Assembly: GCF_041320605.1 (NCBI RefSeq)
Contig: NZ_CP166679.1
Location: 868,001 to 932,000 of the forward strand
DNA: 64,000 nucleotides
Source of the DNA: Arenibacter antarcticus
GTDB taxonomy: Bacteria > Bacteroidota > Bacteroidia > Flavobacteriales > Flavobacteriaceae
Direction of reading: 5' to 3'
The notes under the pieces: generated by a model
What the model was told of the DNA's origin: nothing
The model's input: the letters and a program-made list of their open reading frames with translations, nothing else
Database searches by the model: none
Program-made: the position numbers and the translations under genes
Shown: in pieces, positions 25,805-34,828 of the stretch
How the letters are laid out: every line of letters starts with the position of its first letter
Numbering within the stretch: the stretch's first letter is position 1

Positions 25805-26506
25805 ATGTTAGCATCCGCTCTTATATTAGGACTAATGGGGAGCTTTCACTGCGTTGGCATGTGCGGCCCCATTGCTTTTATGCTTCCTGTAGATCATAAC
25901 AGACCGGGGAAGAAATTGCTACAGGTTTTTCTATACCATTTTGGGAGATTAACCGCCTACGGTATTATAGGACTGGTCTTTGGATTTTTAGGCAAAGGTC
26001 TATATGTTTTTGGGCTACAGCAAAAGCTCTCCATTATTATAGGGGTACTAATGATCGCTATAATTCTTATTCCTTATAAAACTTTCAGCAAATACAATCT
26101 TTCTAAACCTATTTATGGTCTCTTGTCCAAACTGAAAAATAAAATGGGCAAAGAGTTGAAAAAGAAAAGTGCAGATACCTTTATAACCATTGGTTTCCTA
26201 AACGGGTTTTTGCCATGTGGCTTGGTATATATGGCCCTATTTGGCAGTATTGCCACTGCCAACCCATGGTTAGGCGCCCTATTTATGATATTATTTGGAT
26301 TGGGTACAATCCCCTTAATGACGACCGCCGTCTATTTTGGTAGCATGATAAAAGGTAAGGCCAAAAAATCTGTTCAACGCCTAATCCCTGTATTTGTAGT
26401 ATTAATTGGTCTTCTTTTTATACTAAGAGGAATGGGACTCGGCATTCCCTATATCTCCCCAGCACCAGTCACAGAAGTAGTCTCAAGCGAGGTGGAGTGC
26501 CATTAA
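25805..26506 (+). CDS. Sulfite exporter TauE/SafE-like membrane protein of the cco operon
   Basis: This 233-residue protein with about six membrane helices belongs to the DsbD_2 / TauE-SafE-like family. The HCVGMCGP motif near the N-terminus (about residues 16-23) and NGFLPCGLVYMAL in the second half (about 134-146) each bring a conserved cysteine into a helix. A member of this family commonly closes the cco operon in Bacteroidota. A role in copper or thiol handling for oxidase assembly is likely but not proven here. It ends 144 bp before the PIG-L gene. Confidence 0.88.
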   Translation: MLASALILGLMGSFHCVGMCGPIAFMLPVDHNRPGKKLLQVFLYHFGRLTAYGIIGLVFGFLGKGLYVFGLQQKLSIIIGVLMIAIILIPYKTFSKYNLSKPIYGLLSKLKNKMGKELKKKSADTFITIGFLNGFLPCGLVYMALFGSIATANPWLGALFMILFGLGTIPLMTTAVYFGSMIKGKAKKSVQRLIPVFVVLIGLLFILRGMGLGIPYISPAPVTEVVSSEVECH

Positions 26507-26650
26507 AAGCCCCTTCCAATAGCTGTAAATCAAATTTGTGATAGTTGTGAAAATAGTGTAATTTTCTAGTGCTTAGAAATACCCTGTTCATAGACTTTTA
26601 CAATTTAACTGCACTATGGCCAGTAGCAACCAAACCTTAAACCACTTAAA

Positions 26651-27520
26651 ATGAAGAAAGCCCTACTGATCTGTTATCTTATTTTAAATGCAAGCCTTTT
26701 ATTTTCACAAGGTGAAAAGATCAACGTAATTGTTTTTGGAGCACATCCCGATGATTGTGATATTGACACGGGTGGCACGGCCATATTACTGGCCAAAATG
26801 GGCCACAATGTAAAGTTTGTATCCCTGACCAATGGTGACGCTGGTCATTATGCCATGGGCGGTGGAGAACTTGCCAGGGTTAGGATTGCAGAGGCCAAGG
26901 AAGCAGGAAAAAGATTTGGAGTAGCGTACGCAGTATTGGACAACCATGATGGGGAATTGATGCCTACTTTGGAAAATCGTTTAAAAGTGATACGAGAAAT
27001 TAGAAAATGGAATGCCGATGTGGTTATTGCCCCACGGCCAAATGACTACCATCCGGACCACAGGTATACTGGCGTGTTGGTACAAGATGCAGCCTATATG
27101 GTCATTGTTCCCAATGTAGCCCCAGAAGTACCACCACTCAAAAAAAATCCGGTTTTCCTATACTCCGAAGATGGTTTTCAAAAGCCTAGCCCTTTCGAAC
27201 CCGATATCGCAGTTATTATTGATGAGGTTTTTGACCAAAAGATATATGCCATGTCAGCACATAAATCCCAGTTCTTTGAATGGCTTCCCTGGACCGCCGG
27301 CAATTTAGAAAAAGTACCCAAGGAGGATAAGGACAGACTGGAAATGTTGGCCAATTGGAGATCTAAGGCTCCCAATGATGCATTTTTGAAATGTGCAGAA
27401 AAATGGTACGGAAATAAAGCCTCCAACGCTAAACACATAGAAGGATTTGAAATATGCGAGTACGGAAAGCAACCCACCGATGAGGAAATAATGAGGCTAT
27501 TCCCTATGCTTAAAAAATAG
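26651..27520 (+). CDS. Exported PIG-L family deacetylase
   Basis: This 289-residue zinc-dependent N-deacetylase of the PIG-L/LmbE family has a cleavable signal peptide (about residues 1-20, ending FSQG). The metal motif is A-H32-PDD-C (GAHPDDCDIDTGG), and the second metal histidine region is YHPDHRYTG (about 137-145). Family members remove acetyl groups from N-acetylglucosamine-containing molecules. The periplasmic location suggests action on a polysaccharide, glycolipid or imported glycoside. The substrate is unknown, and its place downstream of the cco operon gives no hint. Confidence 0.88.
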   Translation: MKKALLICYLILNASLLFSQGEKINVIVFGAHPDDCDIDTGGTAILLAKMGHNVKFVSLTNGDAGHYAMGGGELARVRIAEAKEAGKRFGVAYAVLDNHDGELMPTLENRLKVIREIRKWNADVVIAPRPNDYHPDHRYTGVLVQDAAYMVIVPNVAPEVPPLKKNPVFLYSEDGFQKPSPFEPDIAVIIDEVFDQKIYAMSAHKSQFFEWLPWTAGNLEKVPKEDKDRLEMLANWRSKAPNDAFLKCAEKWYGNKASNAKHIEGFEICEYGKQPTDEEIMRLFPMLKK

Positions 27521-27894
27521 TCGAGAACGCAACTATAGTGATTCTTAACTAGTCAAGTATCCTTTTGGTATTTTCGTTATATACTTATTTCAAAACTTCA
27601 TCGCTACCTCCCAAACCGGTAAAGGACCACTACTAGGAAGATATATTCTCATCGTAAAAATGCGCATCCTCGCTTACTAAAATACAAAATGTTAGTTCGT
27701 ACAATTCGGAGTCATTGCCTATGGGGCAAAAACCCCAATTTCTTGGGAACTTTACTAAAATAAATTAATGTATTTTTAGACCACTATATTAGATTCCCCT
27801 AGAACAGTTATACAGATAAAATACATAATAGTTGGCAGAGGCTGCCTGCCCCAAAAGAAATAAAAACATTAGCACTAAAGATCGTTGAACAAAA
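27521..27894. other. Intergenic region, one small hairpin
   Basis: No gene is visible in these 374 bp. The only structure is TGGGG-CAAAAA-CCCCA (27722-27737), a 5-bp hairpin without a T-run. No convincing -7 box for the downstream phosphoesterase gene was found. Confidence 0.4.
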
Positions 27895-28809
27895 ATGGAA
27901 GTATGGAAATTTTTAGGGGTGTTGGTCATTGCTCAGCTGACTTTTCACTCCAACTATGGTCAACAAAATCCAACTAAACTACCCGAAACAAGCAAGTCCC
28001 AATTTTCTATTGGAGTAATCGCCGATTGCCAATATCACCACGAACAAGGAACTGGAATAAGGAAATACGCGAAATCAGAGCAGAAACTAAAGGAATGTGT
28101 TGTGCATTTAAATACCATGGATTTAGCCTATACGGTGCATCTGGGTGATTTTATAGATCGGGATTGGGAAAGTTTTGATGTTGTAGGTCCAATCTACAAC
28201 CATCTGAACATGCCTAAATATCATGTGCTTGGCAACCACGATTTTTCTGTAGTGGATGATAAGAAGAGCGCTGTCTACAAAAAGCTAGGCATGCCCTCCC
28301 CCTACTATGATTTTAAAATTAAGGACTGGCGTTTTATAGTGTTAGATGGAAATGACATTAGCTTTCATGCCTATCCAGCCGAGAGCGATGGATACAAAAT
28401 TGCAGAGAAGTATTATAGGCAAAACCAAATTGAATCCCCTAAATGGAATGGGGCAATAGGACCAACCCAGCTACAATGGCTGAGATCTGTCTTGGATAAG
28501 TCGTTACAAGATCAAGAAAAAGTGGTGCTATACTGTCATTTTCCAGTATATCCACTAAACAAACACAATCTTTGGAATGCCGATGAAGTTATTGACATTC
28601 TAGAAAGCTATCCACATGTGAAGGCTTACATCAATGGACATAATCATGAGGGTAACTACGGAGTGAAGAATGGAATCCACTATCTTACTTTGCAAGGAAT
28701 GGTAGACACCGATGAAAATTCATATAGCGTGATAAACATCCACTCCGATTATCTGGAAATAATAGGTTTCGGGAGAGAAGTTAATAGAATACTTACCACC
28801 AGCAGGTAG
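27895..28809 (+). CDS. Exported metallophosphoesterase (ADP-ribose/CDP-alcohol diphosphatase-like)
   Basis: This 304-residue calcineurin-like phosphoesterase has an N-terminal signal peptide (cleavage near residue 22). All five metal motifs are present: D44 in GVIADCQYHHE, GD85-xx-D88 (HLGDFIDRD), GNH115D (113-116), YCHFP near 220, and NGHNHEG near 245. The ADCQY form of the first motif and the YYR segment (about 170) resemble the Mn-dependent ADP-ribose/CDP-alcohol diphosphatases. Cleavage of nucleotide diphosphate esters in the periplasm is therefore likely. It converges on the universal stress gene; 28810-28984 shows no clear terminator. Confidence 0.87.
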   Translation: MEVWKFLGVLVIAQLTFHSNYGQQNPTKLPETSKSQFSIGVIADCQYHHEQGTGIRKYAKSEQKLKECVVHLNTMDLAYTVHLGDFIDRDWESFDVVGPIYNHLNMPKYHVLGNHDFSVVDDKKSAVYKKLGMPSPYYDFKIKDWRFIVLDGNDISFHAYPAESDGYKIAEKYYRQNQIESPKWNGAIGPTQLQWLRSVLDKSLQDQEKVVLYCHFPVYPLNKHNLWNADEVIDILESYPHVKAYINGHNHEGNYGVKNGIHYLTLQGMVDTDENSYSVINIHSDYLEIIGFGREVNRILTTSR

Positions 28810-28984
28810 TTTCAGTGCTGTAAGATAGCACCACTTGCATATAAAAACTATGACCCCATAGATTGCTGTTGCAAAAAATAGGACCATATTTTTTTATTTA
28901 GGGTCAGTCGCCTTTGTTTTGGACAATACCTTTTAGAATTATGTTTGTTGGACACCATTTTTGTCCATGGAAGAAATTTAACCC

Positions 28985-29806
28985 TTATAATTTAAAAGTC
29001 ATTACAGGAATCTTGGAATGATTGGCAAGGTCTTCTCCAATACTCCCCATAAAAAAGCGACTAATTCCCTTTCTCCCGTGGGTGGGAAGTCCAATTATAT
29101 CTGCATTTCTACTTTCACTAAAGGCCAATATTCCTCTTTCTACAGCATAGTCGTTGTAAATCTCTACCTCCAAACTGGCTTTAGCTTCGTGCAAAAATTG
29201 ATTAATTTTCCTAAAGGCATCCTTAGTACTTAAAAAGTTATCCCCAGGGGTATTTATATTCACTAAGATAAGTTCTGCTGAAAGTTTATCTGCCAAGGTT
29301 TTCGCCTTATGGAAGGCAGGGAGATTTTCAAGCTCAAAATCACAGGCAAAAACAAATCTTCTCACCTCGAAATTCAATATTTCATCTTTAATGATCAAAA
29401 CAGGAATATTGGCATTTCTGACCATTTTTTCCGCATTAGACCCCACAAATATTTCTTTTAGCCCATCCGATCCATGTGAACCCATAACAATAAGATCTGC
29501 ATTATGCTTTTCAGCTATAGCGTTTACTTCGCTATACACCTTATAATGCTTTACAATGGGAGTCACTTTTATACCTTTTAGATATGGTTTATTCAAAAAC
29601 TCACCGAATCTCTTTTCCGTCATTCTTATTAAAAACAAGGCCTGCTGCTGGTGTATTTCTTCGCTATAGGTCATATAGGCATCGGACATTTCCAACATAT
29701 GTAGCACAAAAATTTCAGAACCGAATTTTTTAGCAATGGATGCCGCTGTTTTAAGGGCAATTTCAGAAGGTCCAGAAAAATCGACTGGTACAATGATTTT
29801 TTTCAT
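28985..29806 (-). CDS. Universal stress protein, tandem domains
   Basis: This 273-residue protein has two UspA domains. Residues 1-140 begin MKKIIVPVDFSGPSE and end with the ATP-loop motif GSHGSDGLKEIFVGSNAEKMV. Residues 145-273 end with PTHGRKGISRFFMGSIGEDL. Both domains keep the glycine-rich nucleotide loop, unlike the paralogue at 12245-13162. It lies 57 bp downstream of hemN on the same strand with no terminator between. It is therefore probably co-transcribed from the Fnr-like hemN promoter. Confidence 0.92.
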   Translation of the reverse strand: MKKIIVPVDFSGPSEIALKTAASIAKKFGSEIFVLHMLEMSDAYMTYSEEIHQQQALFLIRMTEKRFGEFLNKPYLKGIKVTPIVKHYKVYSEVNAIAEKHNADLIVMGSHGSDGLKEIFVGSNAEKMVRNANIPVLIIKDEILNFEVRRFVFACDFELENLPAFHKAKTLADKLSAELILVNINTPGDNFLSTKDAFRKINQFLHEAKASLEVEIYNDYAVERGILAFSESRNADIIGLPTHGRKGISRFFMGSIGEDLANHSKIPVMTFKL

Positions 29807-29863
29807 AAAGACATGTTTTAAACATTAATAATCAACAAAGTTTCCCATTCCCTATCATAACCC

Positions 29864-31225
29864 CTAAATTGTCATGGAAAACAATCTGGTTTCCGGGGCT
29901 TTTCTGTGCAACAAAAGGTCAAAAGCCATACAAATATTACGCACAAATGGCCTTCCTTTCTCGGTTACAACAATCCGTGTAGCGTGTATTTCCAAAAGTC
30001 CGTCCTTCTCCATCTCCACCAGTCTTTCCTTTACCCCTAACAGTTCTGGGAATACTTTTTCATTGGTCTCCCAAGAAGTATTAAATCTACACATTAAATT
30101 TAATATATGGCTACGGATGATTTTGTCTTCTTCCGTTAATATATGTCCTTTATAAATGGGGATAATATTATTATCTACAAGGTGTTCGTATTCCTCCAAG
30201 CCTTTTACATTTTGCGCAAAGCCATCCCAGCTATCACTAATACTGGATACGCCTAGGCTAATCATTACTCGGGTTTTGGAGCTGGTATATCCCATAAAAT
30301 TCCTATGTAAGCTCCCGTTGTCCATAGCTTTATACAAAGAATCGGATTTTATGGCAAAATGATCCATTCCAATTTCGGAGTAGCCTACCTCTGCCAATAG
30401 GGACTTCCCTTTTTCATATTGATTACGTTTTTCATCCGGGGTGGGCAGATCGGAATCTTGGAAACCTCTCTGTCCGTTTCCTTTTAGCCATGGGACATGG
30501 GCATAACTATAGAAAGCCAGTCGGTCGGGCATTAGCTCCTTGGTCCGCATGATGGTCTCCTCTACATGGGCCTCTGTCTGAAAAGGCAATCCAAAAATAA
30601 TATCGTGCCCTACAGAAGTATATCCAATTTCCCTAGCCCATTCTGTGGCATTTTTTACATTTACAAAAGGTTGAATCCTATGAATTGCAATCTGCACCTT
30701 CATATTATAATCCTGCACCCCATAACTCACGCGTCTAAAACCAACATCGTAAAGTGCTTGCAAGTGTTCCTTTGTCGTATTATTGGGGTGACCCTCAAAA
30801 CTAAACTCGTAATTATCAGCTTTATCGGCAGTCTTAAAAATCCCTTTGATCAGTCGGGTTAAATTATCAGGAGAAAAAAATGTTGGAGTACCTCCTCCTA
30901 AGTGAAGCTCCTTCACCTTTGGTTTTTCAGGCAGCAACTTACAATAGAGCTCCCATTCCTTTAACACATTGGTTATATAGGGACTTTCTACCTCATGGCG
31001 TTTGGTTATCCTTTTATGGCATCCACAAAATGTACATAAACTCTCACAAAAAGGTAAATGAATATAAAGACTGATTCCTTCGGAACTATTACTCTTTATA
31101 AAACTTTTAACCAAGGAAGACTCCCATTTTTTACCTGAGAAACCTTCCAAATCCCAATAGGGCACCGTTGGATAACTAGTATATCGAGGTCCAGGTATAT
31201 TGTATTTCTGAATTAAATTGGCCAT
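29864..31225 (-). CDS. hemN: Oxygen-independent coproporphyrinogen III oxidase
   Basis: HemN is a radical-SAM enzyme that decarboxylates coproporphyrinogen III to protoporphyrinogen IX without oxygen, supplying haem under low oxygen. The 453-residue protein has the cluster motif C60-ESL-C64-TF-C67 followed by G-C69 (the extra cysteine of true HemN), the GGGTPT loop (about 110-115), and a C-terminal HemN domain. The N-terminal NIPGPRYTSYPTVP is a HemN hallmark that separates it from HemW-like proteins. An Fnr-type promoter upstream fits its need for induction when oxygen is scarce and when cbb3 oxidase demands haem. Confidence 0.96.
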   Translation of the reverse strand: MANLIQKYNIPGPRYTSYPTVPYWDLEGFSGKKWESSLVKSFIKSNSSEGISLYIHLPFCESLCTFCGCHKRITKRHEVESPYITNVLKEWELYCKLLPEKPKVKELHLGGGTPTFFSPDNLTRLIKGIFKTADKADNYEFSFEGHPNNTTKEHLQALYDVGFRRVSYGVQDYNMKVQIAIHRIQPFVNVKNATEWAREIGYTSVGHDIIFGLPFQTEAHVEETIMRTKELMPDRLAFYSYAHVPWLKGNGQRGFQDSDLPTPDEKRNQYEKGKSLLAEVGYSEIGMDHFAIKSDSLYKAMDNGSLHRNFMGYTSSKTRVMISLGVSSISDSWDGFAQNVKGLEEYEHLVDNNIIPIYKGHILTEEDKIIRSHILNLMCRFNTSWETNEKVFPELLGVKERLVEMEKDGLLEIHATRIVVTEKGRPFVRNICMAFDLLLHRKAPETRLFSMTI

Positions 31226-31237
31226 GCGCTGATCATT

Positions 31238-31295
31238 AGTTGATGAATATCACAAAATTAGCTTTCAAAAACCATTTAAAATATGACCCATATCA
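31238..31295 (-). promoter_or_regulatory. Fnr-like site, -7 box and start-site element of hemN
   Basis: On the minus strand TGAT-ATGG-GTCA (31295-31284) is centred 36.5 bp before the end of a consensus -7 box TAATTTTG (31260-31253). The 12 bases GATATTCATCAA (31249-31238) follow, as at the Nudix gene. The start codon at 31225 gives a leader of about 20 nt. Confidence 0.75.
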
Positions 31296-31470
31296 GGTTT
31301 CACATACTACTCTAGATGTGGAAATAGTCTACCGATCTAATTATGCTAATAACAAATACCACCAAATTGTTATAAAAGTGGTTTTCTAACCGACTTTTTT
31401 TTTAATAAACTGTTCTGCTATCAAAATTATATTAAAATCCATATTTTTGCAGTCTTAAAAACAGCCAATT

Positions 31471-32361
31471 ATGACATTACTTTTAATGGCTGCCGGTAGC
31501 GGTAGCAGATATGGAAAACTTAAACAATTTGATACATTGGGTCCAAAAGAGGAGTTCCTGATGGAATTCAGTATTTATGACGCCCTTAAGAACGGCTTTG
31601 AACATATTGTTGCCATAACAAAAAAAGAAAATGTAGACTATCTTAAGGAATATCTTTCCCCGAGATTGCCTAAAAACATTAAGCTGGATGTTCTTGCCCA
31701 AGAGATCAACGATTTACCACAAGGGGTAACCTATACTGGGGAAAGAGTGAAGCCTTGGGGTACCGCACACGCTGTATGGACTGCAAGGAACGTAATTTCA
31801 GGCCCCTTCGCCATTATAAATGCAGACGATTATTACGGAAAAAATGCGTTTAAAAGTGCATCAGATTTTATAACATCCAATAAAAAGGAGTCTACCTACG
31901 GATTGGTCGCCTATACCTTAAAAAATACCTTATCTGAACATGGTTCAGTATCGAGGGGTGTTTGCAAATCAGAAAACAACAAACTGACTGCCATTCACGA
32001 GCATATCCAATTACAAAAAACCGAGGATACCATTACAGATTTGGATACAGGAGCCAAATTTAACGGAGAAGAATTGGTAAGCATGAACTTCTGGGTATGT
32101 CAACCTTCCATATTTTCCTTTATCACCGGATATTTGACCGACTTTATAAATAATAACGACAATATCGCAAAAGGGGAAATATACCTTCCTTTCGCTATCA
32201 AGGAAATGATTAATCAGGACCTTATAGATGTAGATGTACTTCCTTCTGACAGTCAGTGGTTTGGGGTTACTTACGCCAGTGACAAGGAAACTGCCGTTTC
32301 AGAATTACAACAAATGACCGCTAAAAATGAATATCCATCTCCAATTTGGGATACTATTTAA
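31471..32361 (+). CDS. Sugar-phosphate nucleotidyltransferase
   Basis: This 296-residue protein belongs to the NTP-transferase superfamily (GT-A fold). The nucleotide loop is at the N-terminus (LLMAAGSGSRYGKLKQ, about residues 4-19), PWGTAHAVW lies around 90-98, and the metal-binding aspartates are in NADDYYG (about 114-120). It is 12 bp upstream of a hexosamine-kinase-like gene. Together the pair could turn an N-acetylhexosamine into its 1-phosphate and then a UDP-sugar. Sugar specificity and the NTP used cannot be read from sequence. A weak hairpin plus T-run (about 31379-31402) precedes the gene. Confidence 0.85.
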   Translation: MTLLLMAAGSGSRYGKLKQFDTLGPKEEFLMEFSIYDALKNGFEHIVAITKKENVDYLKEYLSPRLPKNIKLDVLAQEINDLPQGVTYTGERVKPWGTAHAVWTARNVISGPFAIINADDYYGKNAFKSASDFITSNKKESTYGLVAYTLKNTLSEHGSVSRGVCKSENNKLTAIHEHIQLQKTEDTITDLDTGAKFNGEELVSMNFWVCQPSIFSFITGYLTDFINNNDNIAKGEIYLPFAIKEMINQDLIDVDVLPSDSQWFGVTYASDKETAVSELQQMTAKNEYPSPIWDTI

Positions 32362-32373
32362 AACAATTAATTG

Positions 32374-33447
32374 ATGATAGCAGTCAAGGATACTATGCTC
32401 AATAATGTATTGGGCAACTTTAAAATAGACCAAAAAAACTATCAATTCCAGGATATAAACCAGGGGTATATTAACGATACCTATCTGGTACTGGACCAGA
32501 ATGGACCATTGTACATTTTACAACGGGTTAACCATAATGTTTTTAAGGATATAAAGGGGCTAATGGGGAATATTGCAAATGCCTTCAGCTACCTCATCGA
32601 TACTGAATACACCCCCATTGCCTTATTGAAAACCCAGGCAGGGGACCCCTATTTTGAAGAAAAAGAAAAAGGGTTCTGGAGATTGATGACTTATATCAAC
32701 AACACCACGGCTTACGATAATGCAACGGATGTTAACATAGCCTATGAGGCGGGTAAGGTGGTTGGAAAATTTCACCAACTTTTAGCCAAGGCTCCTTTGG
32801 ATAATTATGTGGATACCATTCCACAATTTCATGACCTTTCTTTACGTGAGGATCAGTTTAACGCTTCCTTAAAATCTGCCAAACCAGAAAAATTGGAAAT
32901 CGCCAAATCGGCCATTTCCTTTGCCAAGGACACTCTGGAAAAGTTAAAGGTAATTGACAATTCCAAGCTTCCTCAAAGGATCTGCCATAACGACACCAAA
33001 TTAAACAACATTCTTTTTTCCAAGGAAAGCAATAAGGCCCTTTGCCTAATTGACTTGGATACCATAATGAAAGGATATTTTTACTACGATTTTGGTGATG
33101 CCATAAGAACGGTTGCCAATCAGGCTATTGAAGATGAACAGGATCATCGTAAAATTACCTTTGATCGCCTCTTGTTCGAAGCTTTTGTTGACGGTCTAGG
33201 AGCAAACGGTCCTTTTTTGCATCACGAAGAATTAAATACTTTGGCCTGGGGAGCAGTATTTATGCCCTTTATTCACGGATTAAGAGCACTTACAGATTAT
33301 CTGAACGATAATATTTACTACAAGGTTTCTTATGAAAATCAAAATTTAGACCGTTGCCTAAGCCTGTTTCATTTCACGAACAAAGCGCTGCAGGAAGTAG
33401 ATTATATGGATCAGGTGATAAAGAAAAAGCTAACACCCCTTAACTAA
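32374..33447 (+). CDS. N-acetylhexosamine 1-kinase-like phosphotransferase
   Basis: This 357-residue kinase has the aminoglycoside phosphotransferase (APH) fold. The catalytic loop is ICHNDTKLNNILF (about residues 206-218), with HxDxxxxN, and the metal-binding aspartate is in LIDLDTIMKGYFYYDFGD (about 228-245). These segments, the length and the N-terminal GYINDTYLV match N-acetylhexosamine 1-kinases (NahK) better than antibiotic kinases. The upstream nucleotidyltransferase supports a sugar-salvage role. I start it at the ATG at 32374; a TTG three bases earlier is less likely. It converges with the LacI gene 22 bp away. Confidence 0.85.
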   Translation: MIAVKDTMLNNVLGNFKIDQKNYQFQDINQGYINDTYLVLDQNGPLYILQRVNHNVFKDIKGLMGNIANAFSYLIDTEYTPIALLKTQAGDPYFEEKEKGFWRLMTYINNTTAYDNATDVNIAYEAGKVVGKFHQLLAKAPLDNYVDTIPQFHDLSLREDQFNASLKSAKPEKLEIAKSAISFAKDTLEKLKVIDNSKLPQRICHNDTKLNNILFSKESNKALCLIDLDTIMKGYFYYDFGDAIRTVANQAIEDEQDHRKITFDRLLFEAFVDGLGANGPFLHHEELNTLAWGAVFMPFIHGLRALTDYLNDNIYYKVSYENQNLDRCLSLFHFTNKALQEVDYMDQVIKKKLTPLN

Positions 33448-33469
33448 ATCATGTCGCGGTGCTACTAGC

Positions 33470-34486
33470 TTATAATTTTTTGGTAGAATCGCGTACTACT
33501 AAACTTGTTTTGATGATTCGGGTGGAGAAATCCTTCCCGGTTCTACCTTCCATTCTTTCTATCAGAGTATTTGCCGCTGTTTCTCCTAGGTAGGTTCCAT
33601 GTTGGCTGACGGCGGTAAGAGATGGGGTCACATAACGTGACAATTTACCATTGGTAAAACCGATTACGGAAATATCCTCCTGCACCTTATACCCTCTGGC
33701 CTTTACTATTCTTAAAACCTCAACGGCGGTAATCTCATCCAGAGCCATAATGCCATCTATCTGTTTGTAGTTCAATAAAAGGGACATCAATAGCTCTAGA
33801 TCGTCCTTTTTACCCAGCCGAAGTATTAAGCGGTCGTCAAAAGGGATATCAGCTTCACTAAGGGCTTTTTTATATCCATCTACCCGTAACCTACCTACGC
33901 TAGATTGGTCAATTGCAGACACTACGGCAAGGGTAGTACAACCTAAGTTTAGAAAGTATTTAGCAGTGCGATACCCTGCCTCATAATCGTCCACCACAAC
34001 CTTGTCACACAAAACATCATCAGAAACCCTATCGAACATCACCAAGGGAATATGCTCGTCCAATAAATTTTGAAAATGGTCCATCTTGCTTTTGAACTGT
34101 GTTTCCTCTGCCATGGAGACAATGATACCATCTACGGTACCACCTCCTAAAAACTCCAGTGTTTTCACCTCTTTTTCATAAGATTCATCACTGATACAAC
34201 TCAACAGATTATACCCTTTTTCATTCGCCACTTTTTCTATCCCAGAAAAAACCTGGGTGAAAAAATAATTCAGGATATTTGGCACTACCACTCCAATGGT
34301 CTTGGTTTTCTTCTGACGTAAATTTAGAGCCAGCTTATTGGGCCGATATTTATTTTCCTTGGCGTACTGTTGAATCTTAGTCTTTAGCCCATAGCTAATT
34401 TCATGACTATCATTAATGGCCTTAGAGACTGTAGAAATGGAAACATTAAAAACTTGAGCTATCTCTTTTAAGGTCATTTTCTTCAT
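33470..34486 (-). CDS. LacI family transcriptional regulator, probable xylose regulator
   Basis: This 338-residue LacI-type repressor has an N-terminal HTH (TLKEIAQVFNVSISTVSKAIN, about residues 5-25), a hinge helix region (RPNKLALNLR, about 50-59), and a periplasmic-binding-like sensor domain. It lies next to xylA and xylB on the same strand, downstream of them. A LacI-type palindrome sits upstream of xylB. Control of xylose use is inferred from this context. The start chosen gives MKKMTLKEIA; the second ATG at residue 4 is also possible. Confidence 0.9.
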   Translation of the reverse strand: MKKMTLKEIAQVFNVSISTVSKAINDSHEISYGLKTKIQQYAKENKYRPNKLALNLRQKKTKTIGVVVPNILNYFFTQVFSGIEKVANEKGYNLLSCISDESYEKEVKTLEFLGGGTVDGIIVSMAEETQFKSKMDHFQNLLDEHIPLVMFDRVSDDVLCDKVVVDDYEAGYRTAKYFLNLGCTTLAVVSAIDQSSVGRLRVDGYKKALSEADIPFDDRLILRLGKKDDLELLMSLLLNYKQIDGIMALDEITAVEVLRIVKARGYKVQEDISVIGFTNGKLSRYVTPSLTAVSQHGTYLGETAANTLIERMEGRTGKDFSTRIIKTSLVVRDSTKKL

Positions 34487-34653
34487 ACGATTACAATATA
34501 GCCCAAATTAGACTAAGCCATATCAATGTTGCCAATAGTAGTTAAGCCCTATACCACTCGTTAGGTAAGGGAGGTGCTTTTTATAGTATTAACTTTTACT
34601 TAAAATCCCCTCTTATTTCTGTCAATACCGATTCTAGGTTATCCCTACAAAAG

Positions 34654-34693
34654 CACCCCTCTTTTAAAAAGAGGGGTGTCCAAGGCGTTGGAC
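34654..34693. repeat. Double-hairpin REP-like element
   Basis: CACCCCTCTTTT and AAAAGAGGGGTG (34654-34678) form a 12-bp stem with a 1-nt loop. It is directly followed by GTCCAA-GGCG-TTGGAC (34678-34693), a 6-bp stem. Two stacked hairpins with C/G-rich stems in AT-rich DNA are typical of bacterial interspersed palindromes. A weaker stem, CCTTT-AACC-AAAGG, lies near 34763. The remainder of 34487-34828 shows no gene. Confidence 0.7.
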
Positions 34694-34828
34694 GGGGAGA
34701 TTATGCGCGATTAAGTATCCCGAGGTATCAGCATATGCTTGGACTGCTAATCCCTACGTCTTCCTTTAACCAAAGGGAGGAGCAAGAACCCCAATTATCA
34801 TTTTGTCAAAATTGAAATACCCTAACCT

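Noticed and set aside
29864-29878. GTCAT half-site before the second universal stress gene
   Set aside because: It is the codons for the last residues of hemN, lacks a partner half-site, and the gene is most simply co-transcribed with hemN.
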